A DNA stretch of 5,858 bases, taken from Deltaproteobacteria bacterium (lineage in GTDB: Bacteria > Desulfobacterota > Desulfovibrionia > Desulfovibrionales > Desulfovibrionaceae). The DNA lies in the NCBI GenBank assembly GCA_031253875.1, contig JAIRVN010000231.1, forward strand, positions 1-5,858, written 5' to 3'. The position numbers and the translations under genes are program-made. The notes beneath the pieces are model-generated. The model did no database searches. It was not told the DNA's origin and was given only the letters and a program-made list of their open reading frames with translations. Shown one piece after another: positions 1 through 5,006 of the stretch. Every line of letters starts with the position of its first letter. The stretch's first letter is position 1.

Positions 1-18
1 GTCCCTTCTGCTCCGCCA
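1..18 (+). tRNA. 3' end of a tRNA gene, probably tRNA-Ser (cut by window edge)
   Basis: The first 18 bases fit the 3' end of a tRNA exactly. Bases 1-2 (GT) are the last two T-loop positions. Bases 3-7 (CCCTT) are the 3' strand of the T stem, starting with the invariant C61. Bases 8-14 (CTGCTCC) are the 3' strand of the acceptor stem, base 15 (G) is the discriminator, and 16-18 are an encoded CCA. The 5' partner of the acceptor would be GGAGCAG, outside the window. A G discriminator with a GGAG... acceptor is most like bacterial tRNA-Ser, but tRNA-Asp or another G73 tRNA is possible because the anticodon is not visible. The hairpin that follows would suit transcript termination. Confidence 0.68.
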
Positions 19-42
19 TTTTTAGGCCTCACAAAGAGGCAT

Positions 43-83
43 AAGGGCTAAAAACCATGTGAGAATACAGGTTTTTAGCCCTT
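43..83 (+). terminator. 14-bp perfect inverted repeat downstream of the tRNA; likely terminator
   Basis: Bases 43-56 and 70-83 are perfect reverse complements (14 bp) around a 13-nt loop. The right arm runs into TCGTTTG, a loose T-rich tail. The position, 25 nt after the tRNA CCA end, suits a tRNA terminator. The stem is symmetric (A5 in one arm, T5 in the other), so it could act on either strand. A second small hairpin, GCCTC/GAGGC (26-30 with 36-40, 5-nt loop), lies just before it. The function is inferred from shape and position only. Confidence 0.6.
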
Positions 84-171
84 TCGTTTGTATCAAGAAA
101 GTTCAGAAGGGGACTCCACAGCAGGTAAAAAATCGGGTAGAATTCAGGGTAAACATATTCTCCACGGAGGT

Positions 172-681
172 TTTTACAAGACGCCGTGGGGGGCGACCCC
201 CGCGGGAAAGACCACCTTCGCCCGGCGCTTTATTCCCGCCACTGTCAATATCACCCAATTCGTCAACGCTGACCTCATCGCCGCCGGGTTGTCGCCCTTT
301 GCGCCGGAACGCGAGGCTATCCAAGCCGGAAAACTGATGCTCCGGCAAATCAACAAACTGATAAGTCAAGGCGAGAGCTTTTGCTTTGAAACTACCTTGG
401 CAGGTCGTTCCTTTGCCCGTATGATTCCCCAATGGTAAGCCAAGGGATTTGTTGTGCATCTGCTCTTTCTACTTTTGCCGGATGTGGAAACAGCCATAGC
501 CCGCGTTGCCGCTCGTGTAGCCCAAGGCGGGCATTCCGTTCCAAAAGCCGTGATTCGTCGCAGGTTCACGGCAGGATTGCACAATTTTTATGCACTGTAT
601 AAGGAGCTTGTAGATGTCTGGGCGTGGTATGATAATTCCGACCAGTCACCAGTTTTAATTGCCTCAGGAGAAAAACGATGA
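172..681 (+). pseudogene. Zeta-toxin/COG4185-like P-loop kinase, disrupted by an in-frame stop and a lost 5' end
   Basis: A single frame reads through the family signatures. These are a Walker A of the form GxxxxGKT (190-213, GATPAGKT in place of the usual GPNGAGKT), then NADLIAAGLSPF, FETTLAGRS, a QGGHSVP...RRRF segment and a final YDNS. They match the COG4185/zeta-toxin-like 'predicted ABC-type ATPase or kinase' family. The frame is broken by TAA at 436-438, after ...RMIPQW, and homology continues in the same frame beyond it (AKGFVVHLLFLLLPDVE), so a single base change is enough to explain the stop. The hydrophobic beta-strand that should precede the P-loop is absent in all three frames and no ATG lies nearby. 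A GGAGG at 166-170 sits 7 nt before AAG (178-180), where an ATG would be expected. The downstream half could only be made by restart, for example at GTG 454. In family members the domain phosphorylates or binds a nucleotide-linked substrate. The module resembles a toxin with its small partner downstream, but no activity is likely here. Confidence 0.82.
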
Positions 682-869
682 GTGAGAAAATGGGAGCGCA
701 CAGCCCTCAGATGCAGCAATTTCTCAGGCAAGTGGAAACGGCGCTTGTCCAAGCCGCCGCTGATGCACGTGAGCTTGCTGAGAGAACGGGGACGCCCTTG
801 GTCGTGCGGGAGACTGGGGAACATCAAACGCATATGGGTATCGAACCGGCGTCCAGTAGGGGGGATTAA
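678..869 (+). CDS. Small partner protein of the zeta-like kinase; probable late frameshift
   Basis: The start ATG at 678 overlaps the stop of the kinase frame (ATGA, 678-681), the usual sign of translational coupling. AGGAG at 666-670 lies 7 nt upstream. The 63-residue product is mostly one amphipathic helix (QQFLRQVETALVQAAADARELAERTG) followed by a short strand-like stretch, GTPLVVRETGE. Small proteins of this layout are often encoded directly after COG4185/zeta-like kinases. An antitoxin or accessory role is inferred from that position, not shown. After ...RETGE the frame becomes HQTHMGIEPASSRGD, whereas the +1 frame reads IKRIWVSNRRPVGG and stops at 883-885. Removing one base at about 822 would join ETGE to IKRIWVS and give a 68-residue protein, so the C-terminus is probably frameshifted. 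Confidence 0.6.
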   Translation: MSEKMGAHSPQMQQFLRQVETALVQAAADARELAERTGTPLVVRETGEHQTHMGIEPASSRGD

Positions 870-881
870 CCTGGATATTTC

Positions 882-904
882 ATAAAAGAGCGGCAGTTTC
901 TGCC
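882..904 (-). terminator. Small hairpin terminator after the receiver-TPR gene
   Basis: Read on the - strand, GGCAG-AAA-CTGCC (904-892) is followed by GCTCTTTTATG, giving a 5-bp stem, a 3-nt loop and a short T run. It begins 13 nt after the TAA of the - strand gene ending at 918. It also sits against the end of the + strand small protein, so the two transcription units converge here. The stem is short and the efficiency uncertain. Confidence 0.55.
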
Positions 905-917
905 ACGCCCGCTTTGC

Positions 918-2225
918 TTACAGCTTACTGGAACGAAAAATCTTCCAGGTCAGCTTGGCTACGGTGATGGCTTCGTTTACGCCGGGTTTGTCGCTGAACC
1001 AATCGGACGTGACGCTTTTTTCAGACAGGGGTGCAATGGCAAGCGGCTCTTCTGGATCATCCTCGCGGGATGGAAGCGCCGCCTCCTCTGCCGCTTCTTC
1101 CGCCAACAGAGGGATCCCCTGCGCGAACAGGGTTTTCGATGCGGCCTGCGCACTCTGTTTGCGCCCTTGCCTGCGGCGTTGCTGTTCGTCCACTTCCTCA
1201 CGCACCTCTTCAACAAGCGCGTCCGCCACCTCGGGCGCCTTGCTGTGCAGGGAATGGCGCAAGGCGTCCATGTCCTGTTCCGGCGCGTCGCTGTTGTAGA
1301 TCAGCGTGCGGGCCAGGCGTTCGCGGATGGCGCCCCTGGGCGTGAGTTCATACCCTTCCGCCAGCGCTGTGGCGGCTTCCGCGAACTGCCCGTTGCGGAT
1401 AAGGCGTTCCGCCTCCAGTAGAAAAGGACTTGCCGATGCGGGCGATTCCTGAAGCAGGCGCGCGTATGTTGTGCGCGCCCTATGCCATTGCGCGGCCTGG
1501 GTAAAGCTGTGCCCGGCCCGTTCAAGATAGCGCCGATAACTTTGCTGTTCGCCCTTGCCCTTCCAGGCGAGCGCAATGCCGAACTCTGCCTCGCCCTTGA
1601 AGGCCAGTTGTTTAAGCGCCTGCTGGAACGCATTGATGGCCGCGTCCCACTTGCGCTGCCGCAGTTGCTCCAAACCGCGATAAAACGCCTCTTCCGGCTC
1701 CTCTGCGCATGCGTCCAACATGGCCTCAAAACGCGCCAAAGCCTTGTCAAAAAGCTCCGTATTCAACAACGCGCGGCCCAGGTCGAGCTTGTCGCGATCC
1801 TGCTTGACAGCCGCCGCGTATTCCAAAGCCAGGCGCATGCATTCGCCGGAATAGGGGCGCATCAGCAGGCCGCTGTAGCCCTGGGCGAGCGCCGTGATCT
1901 TCGCCGACGGCGTCTCGGAGGAAGCGACGTGGACAATGGATAAGCCCACGAGCCGGGGATGGGAACGCGCCAGTTCCACAAAGTCCGCGCCCATCATATC
2001 CGCCAGTTGGTGATGCACCAAGACGATGTCCGGCATCACACCCCGGTCGTGCTGCTCTTTGCCGGCCAGGAAACGCGCGGCATAGACGCCGCTGGTCATC
2101 ACCCGCACCTGGCCGATGCCAGCGTCGCGCAGGGCGCGGCGGTCAAGCACGGCAAAATCCTCGCTCTGGGCGAGTAACAACGCCGTGGCGCCGACGGCAA
2201 CGGAAGATGTGCTGCTCTGGGACAT
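918..2225 (-). CDS. Pseudo-receiver domain protein with TPR repeats
   Basis: The 435-residue product, from ATG at 2225, has a receiver-like fold at about residues 13-140 (LLLAQSEDF... PDIVLVHHQLADMMGADFVELAR ... GYSGLLMRPYS). TPR-like helices follow at about 148-330 (e.g. ALLNTELFDKALARFEAML; RKWDAAINAFQQAL). A charged, Ala/Glu-rich tail comes next and the protein ends with VAKLTWKIFRSSKL. The acidic pocket (E22, D23) is present. The usual phospho-acceptor Asp is replaced by His71, and the conserved Lys before Pro is Arg123, so classical Asp phosphorylation is unlikely. The protein is probably cytoplasmic and acts by protein-protein contact. Similar receiver-TPR proteins are typical of Desulfovibrio, but their role is unknown to me. 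An in-frame ATG at 2390 would add 55 low-complexity residues. I prefer 2225 because the receiver starts there and a promoter candidate lies between the two starts, although neither start has a clear Shine-Dalgarno. Confidence 0.82.
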   Translation of the reverse strand: MSQSSTSSVAVGATALLLAQSEDFAVLDRRALRDAGIGQVRVMTSGVYAARFLAGKEQHDRGVMPDIVLVHHQLADMMGADFVELARSHPRLVGLSIVHVASSETPSAKITALAQGYSGLLMRPYSGECMRLALEYAAAVKQDRDKLDLGRALLNTELFDKALARFEAMLDACAEEPEEAFYRGLEQLRQRKWDAAINAFQQALKQLAFKGEAEFGIALAWKGKGEQQSYRRYLERAGHSFTQAAQWHRARTTYARLLQESPASASPFLLEAERLIRNGQFAEAATALAEGYELTPRGAIRERLARTLIYNSDAPEQDMDALRHSLHSKAPEVADALVEEVREEVDEQQRRRQGRKQSAQAASKTLFAQGIPLLAEEAAEEAALPSREDDPEEPLAIAPLSEKSVTSDWFSDKPGVNEAITVAKLTWKIFRSSKL

Positions 2226-2321
2226 ATACGCCGCGCCGGGGGCAAGAGGAAAAAAACGCGTCTGGGCATACCCGTGGGACGCAAAGGGGATAGCACCCGC
2301 CCCGGCTGCTCTCCTGTCGGG

Positions 2322-2350
2322 AATATAGCCGCGCCGCAAGAAGGGCGCAA
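2322..2350 (-). promoter_or_regulatory. Candidate sigma70-type promoter of the pseudo-receiver/TPR gene
   Basis: On the - strand, TTGCGC (2350-2345) is separated by exactly 17 nt from TATATT (2327-2322), a 5/6 match to the -10 consensus. The -35 matches only in TTG. The transcript would start near 2315, about 90 nt before ATG 2225 and inside the alternative long reading frame. If real, it supports the shorter start. Confidence 0.35.
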
Positions 2351-2431
2351 CCCCCCCGTCCTGCTGCCGCTTTTGCGCATTGACTTGCATGGTGCGCGCC
2401 CCCGGAAAAAGTGCCTTCCTGTGAAAAAACC

Positions 2432-2857
2432 TTAACAGTGCTTTATCGGCAACCGGAACGGGAGAATTCTCCCCTGCCCTGCCGGCGAACTATTCACGGC
2501 CAAAGCCTGCCGGGGCTCCGGAGTCCGGCTGTGCAACAAGCCGCAGTACGGACAGCGCCAGACATTTTTGTGGCTCTCGAGACGAAAAAGCTTGCCAGTA
2601 TATTCGTAACAAGATTTGCAAAAGGGACCGTGCTTGATGCCGCCTGCCCGCAACCAGTACTGTCCCTCTTCCGTGATAAGGTTTTGCGCAAGGAACAGGA
2701 TATCTTCAAATTCCTGAACCTGCTTTTTCAACATGCCGACCTCGTCGCACAGGGCGATGTAGCGGGCCTGAAGTTCCATAAGCATGCGCCGCGCCGCCTC
2801 AAAATGCCCCCGAGTAAACAACGCATGTATTTCCTTGAAAGTGGAATACGCCAACAT
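2432..2857 (-). CDS. Small coiled-coil / zinc-ribbon protein of unknown function
   Basis: The product has 141 residues from ATG 2857, chosen because AGGACGGAG lies just upstream, with AGGA 8 nt before the ATG. Longer in-frame starts at 2881 and 2920 lack such a site. Residues 7-60 are helical with heptad-like spacing (FEAARRMLMELQARYIALCDEVGMLKKQVQEFEDIL). Residues 80-105 form a four-cysteine zinc ribbon (C80, C83, C102, C105; CKSC ... CPYC). A proline-rich tail without clear motifs ends the protein. No enzyme active site, signal peptide or membrane segment is visible. A zinc-bound adaptor or a nucleic-acid or protein-binding role is possible but unproven. The gene stands alone, 113 nt after the BFN gene and upstream of the pseudo-receiver/TPR gene, with possible hairpins in both gaps. 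Confidence 0.78.
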   Translation of the reverse strand: MLAYSTFKEIHALFTRGHFEAARRMLMELQARYIALCDEVGMLKKQVQEFEDILFLAQNLITEEGQYWLRAGGIKHGPFCKSCYEYTGKLFRLESHKNVWRCPYCGLLHSRTPEPRQALAVNSSPAGQGRILPFRLPIKHC

Positions 2858-2903
2858 TGACTCCGTCCTGTTGATATACATTTCGATCGGGCGGCAATAT
2901 GCC

Positions 2904-2927
2904 GTGACTTGGGCCGTCACCCAAGTC
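2904..2927. repeat. Two overlapping palindromes in the leader of the zinc-ribbon gene
   Basis: GACTTGGG (2906-2913) and CCCAAGTC (2920-2927) are perfect 8-bp inverted arms with a 6-nt loop. GTGAC (2904-2908) and GTCAC (2916-2920) form a second palindrome that shares bases with the first, so both cannot pair at once. The site lies 47 nt before ATG 2857 and 44 nt after the BFN stop. There is no T run on the - strand, which argues against a simple terminator and leaves an operator or switching leader as options. Confidence 0.45.
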
Positions 2928-2970
2928 TATCGGTAGCGGGGCAGAGAAACTTTAGAGGGGGAAAAAGGCG

Positions 2971-3543
2971 TTACATTTTCCGCTTCGATTCCGGCTCAAG
3001 GGAACGCAAAAGCTCCAAAAAGCGGTCTTGCTCCACGCCAGGCCCGGCGGTTGCGTTGGTAGCCTTGTCAGCGTGCAGCGCCACGACCAGCTTTTGAATG
3101 GGCACATGCGCAAGCGTGTGTCCGCCGGGTTCAGCGGCGGAATGTTGCGCATTGGCCGTGCGCCGCAAAAGCGCTTTACTGGCGCGTATGGGAACCTGGG
3201 CGCGCAAGGCTAGCGCCACGGCATCCGAAGGTCGACAGTCAAGCCTCTGTGTTGCGCCGTTCTCCTGCTGCAGTAGCAAATCGGCATAATAGGCGCCATC
3301 GCGCACCTCGACCATCTCCACACCGATCAAGCGCACTTTCAGGCTGCGCAGCATGTTGATGCACAGATCATGCGTCAGGGGACGTTCTACCGGCACCTTG
3401 CCCAAGACCACGGAAATGGCCATAGCCTCCAAGGGCCCGATCCAGATGGGCAAAATCTCCTGCCCCGTTTCTTCCTGAAGAAGCAGGATAGGGGCATGGT
3501 TTGTCTCGTCCAGAGTCAGACCTAAAACCCTCATGGTCAGCAT
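2971..3543 (-). CDS. BFN-domain (DUF151) bifunctional nuclease family protein
   Basis: The product has 190 residues. The start at ATG 3543 is set by a perfect AGGAGG (3556-3551) 7 nt upstream. A longer in-frame start at 3651 would add an unrelated Arg/Pro-rich stretch and overlap the upstream gene. The BFN core is clear: ILPIWIGPLEAMAI at about residues 30-43, RPLTHDLCINMLRSL at 54-68, DGAYYADLLL at 82-91, and LDCRPSDAVALALRAQVPI at 101-119. Residues about 125-165 form a variable linker, and the tail ends ...RFLELLRSLEPESKRKM. Plant BFN proteins cleave RNA and single-stranded DNA; the bacterial activity is less well defined, so nuclease activity here is inferred from the family. The protein is cytoplasmic with no signal peptide. 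It follows the Lar-like gene by 17 nt, so the two are probably co-transcribed. Confidence 0.93.
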   Translation of the reverse strand: MLTMRVLGLTLDETNHAPILLLQEETGQEILPIWIGPLEAMAISVVLGKVPVERPLTHDLCINMLRSLKVRLIGVEMVEVRDGAYYADLLLQQENGATQRLDCRPSDAVALALRAQVPIRASKALLRRTANAQHSAAEPGGHTLAHVPIQKLVVALHADKATNATAGPGVEQDRFLELLRSLEPESKRKM

Positions 3544-3560
3544 GGCGTGACCTCCTGGCC

Positions 3561-3794
3561 TCACTCGCTCCGGCCCGGGGACGGCGGAGAAGCGGCGTGG
3601 GCGAGATTGCGGTTCCAGGCGCGTATGGCAGCACCCGGTGAAACTGACCACTGCAAAGATGTCTGTCCGCAGGAACAGCAGGCAACGCGCCAGACATCCT
3701 TTCTTCGTCCATCCAGGCGCATGGGTTCCAGCTTCACATTCTTCTGCCCGCAGGCAAGACAGGGCTGAATCAAGGCGACATCAAGCTCATCCAT
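3561..3794 (-). CDS. Lar-like (restriction-alleviation type) zinc-ribbon small protein
   Basis: The 77-residue product carries two Cys pairs, C12-x2-C15 (CLAC) and C39-x2-C42 (CCSC), and then AIRAWNRN at 56-63. This arrangement, CxxCG ... C..CG ... eAi.aWNrr, is the signature of the Lar/restriction-alleviation small zinc-ribbon family. Lar of the Rac prophage modulates type I restriction. Many members are found in phages and in other bacterial contexts with unknown roles, so restriction alleviation is not implied here. The start ATG at 3794 has no evident Shine-Dalgarno, but an extended -10 promoter candidate lies immediately upstream. The tail (AASPPSPGRSE) is unstructured. The stop is 17 nt before the BFN start, so this is the first gene of a two-gene unit. 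Confidence 0.8.
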   Translation of the reverse strand: MDELDVALIQPCLACGQKNVKLEPMRLDGRRKDVWRVACCSCGQTSLQWSVSPGAAIRAWNRNLAHAASPPSPGRSE

Positions 3795-3801
3795 GGCAGT
3801 A

Positions 3802-3830
3802 TTTTTAGCAGAAAGTCAGAGGAACCACAA
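3802..3830 (-). promoter_or_regulatory. Candidate extended -10 promoter for the Lar-like/BFN pair
   Basis: On the - strand, TTGTGG (3830-3825) is followed after exactly 17 nt by TAAAAA (3807-3802), which is preceded by TG one base upstream (TGCTAAAAA), an extended -10 form. Transcription would start at about 3795, right next to ATG 3794. That would give a nearly leaderless message and explain the missing Shine-Dalgarno. The box matches are only moderate (3/6 and 4/6). Confidence 0.35.
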
Positions 3831-3870
3831 CAAACGCTTCGGGGCCTGTCTCCAGACGCAGCTCTCCCAA

Positions 3871-3886
3871 AAGACAAGGCTGTCTT
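3871..3886 (-). terminator. Weak hairpin at the end of the Sel1 gene
   Basis: On the - strand AAGACA-GCCT-TGTCTT (3886-3871) forms a 6-bp stem with a 4-nt loop, followed by TTGGG. It overlaps the last base of the TGA stop (3886-3888). The T run is very short, so termination is uncertain. Further downstream, GTCTGGAGAC and a GCCTTGTCT/AGACAGGC pairing could form alternative stems before the next promoter. Confidence 0.35.
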
Positions 3887-4989
3887 CATGGCGTGGCGGG
3901 AGTCGGCGCGTCTGCAGCTCTCCGCTTCTTCTGCGCGATATTCTTTTGCGATGTCACGGCGCTCCGGGATGCATCCTTCTTCGTGCTCTTCCTGGTTTCC
4001 TTGTCGCTTTTCCTGGCGCTTTTGGCGTCGGACGCCGCGCCTTTGTCTAGCAGTTCCAGCGCAGCGCGCGCGTCCCGGTCGCCTCCGTCGGCAGCCTTCT
4101 TGTACCAACGCCGCGCTTCTTCCATATTCCGCACCCGGCCAAGACCCTCCTCATACAATACGCCCAGACTGTACTGCGCCGTGGCGTCGCCTTGCGCAGC
4201 CGCTTTGCCGTACCATTCGAAGGCCTTGCCGTAGTCCTGCTTGACGCCTTTGCCCTCCTCGTGCAGAAAACCCAAGTTATACTGCGCCGGGGCATAGCCC
4301 TGATCTGCGGACTGCCGGTACAAATCCGCAGCCTTGGCATAATCTTGCGGCACGGCAATGCCCTGCGCGTACAAGCCGCCCAGTTCGTTCCGAGCCCTGG
4401 CGTCGCCCTGCCCGGCAGCCTGCTGGAACCAATGCAGCGCCTTGGTTTCACTTTGCTGCGTTCCCTTGCCGTGCAGATGCATCCAGCCCAAAACATATTG
4501 GGCGGGAGCATAACCTTGGCTGGCAGCCCGTTGCTGCCACCTGAACGCTTCCTGCGGATTCTTCGCCACGCCGCGGCCAGCGGCATACAGCAGGGCCAGA
4601 TTATATTCCGCGACCACCAGTCCTTGATCCGCAGCCTTGTGGAACCAGCTTGCCGCCTCGACGGCGTTTTTCCCCACGCCGCGCCCCTGCAGCAAGAACG
4701 TAGCCAGGCTGTTCTGCGCGCTGGGATCGCCCTGAGCGGCAGCTTTACGGAACCAAGCCACTGCCTTGACCTCATCCTGTCGACACCCCTGCCCTGCGGC
4801 ATACAGGCGGCCCAGCACATACTGCGCCTCGGCGTTGCCGCTCTCGGCCAAGGGCGCGAGCACCGCATGCGCCGACGCGTAATCTTTGCGATCAACGGCT
4901 GCGGCTGCTTCTGCCAGGCCTGCAGGCGCCGACGCCAACGCCGGAACAGCGTGCAACAGAAGACACAGACACAGAAGAAACGCGTGCAT
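3886..4989 (-). CDS. Secreted Sel1-repeat protein
   Basis: The product has 367 residues from ATG 4989. This start places a signal peptide at the N-terminus (MHAFLLCLCLLLHAVPALA, likely cut after A19). The longer in-frame start at 5034 would overlap the upstream gene and bury the signal. Seven Sel1 repeats of exactly 36 residues follow at 51-302, each with the pattern G-D/Y-x3-AQY.LG.LY..G.GV..D...A..WF..AA.QG. A partial eighth repeat follows (303-317). Sel1 repeats are alpha/alpha solenoids that hold protein partners. The last 50 residues are strongly basic and rich in Lys/Arg/Ser, so binding to acidic glycan, nucleic acid or the envelope is possible (inference). The gene begins 17 nt after the LIC12162 transferase stop, suggesting a shared operon and an envelope role. 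The N-terminus lacks basic residues, and there is no lipobox Cys at the cut site. Confidence 0.93.
   Translation of the reverse strand: MHAFLLCLCLLLHAVPALASAPAGLAEAAAAVDRKDYASAHAVLAPLAESGNAEAQYVLGRLYAAGQGCRQDEVKAVAWFRKAAAQGDPSAQNSLATFLLQGRGVGKNAVEAASWFHKAADQGLVVAEYNLALLYAAGRGVAKNPQEAFRWQQRAASQGYAPAQYVLGWMHLHGKGTQQSETKALHWFQQAAGQGDARARNELGGLYAQGIAVPQDYAKAADLYRQSADQGYAPAQYNLGFLHEEGKGVKQDYGKAFEWYGKAAAQGDATAQYSLGVLYEEGLGRVRNMEEARRWYKKAADGGDRDARAALELLDKGAASDAKSARKSDKETRKSTKKDASRSAVTSQKNIAQKKRRAADAPTPATP
4084..4839 (-). repeat. Seven tandem 108-bp units encoding the Sel1 repeats
   Basis: This block encodes residues 51-302 of the Sel1 protein as seven contiguous 36-residue units without any length change. 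The protein consensus is clear, but the units have diverged at the DNA level. The repetition also produces long open shadow frames on both strands here, none of which looks like a gene. Confidence 0.85.
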
Positions 4990-5006
4990 ATTCCCGTAAC
5001 CTTGCG

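Noticed and set aside
103..150. A second P-loop-like string, GDSTAGKKS, upstream of the kinase Walker A
   Set aside because: It does not fit GxxxxGK[ST] and lies in a stretch with no other homology to the kinase; probably chance.
1482..1943. 153-residue + strand open frame antisense to the TPR gene
   Set aside because: No ribosome binding site or known motif, and it is fully covered by the TPR coding frame.
3544..3651. N-terminal extension of the BFN protein to position 3651
   Set aside because: It would overlap the Lar-like coding sequence and adds unconserved Arg/Pro-rich residues. AGGAGG directly before ATG 3543 decides the start.
4084..4839. Regular repeats considered as a CRISPR array
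   Set aside because: The units are 108-bp codon-phased coding repeats without spacers.
4047..4895. 282-residue second - strand frame within the Sel1 gene
   Set aside because: Arg/Cys/Trp-rich out-of-frame reading of the same repeats; a typical shadow of GC-rich repetitive coding sequence.
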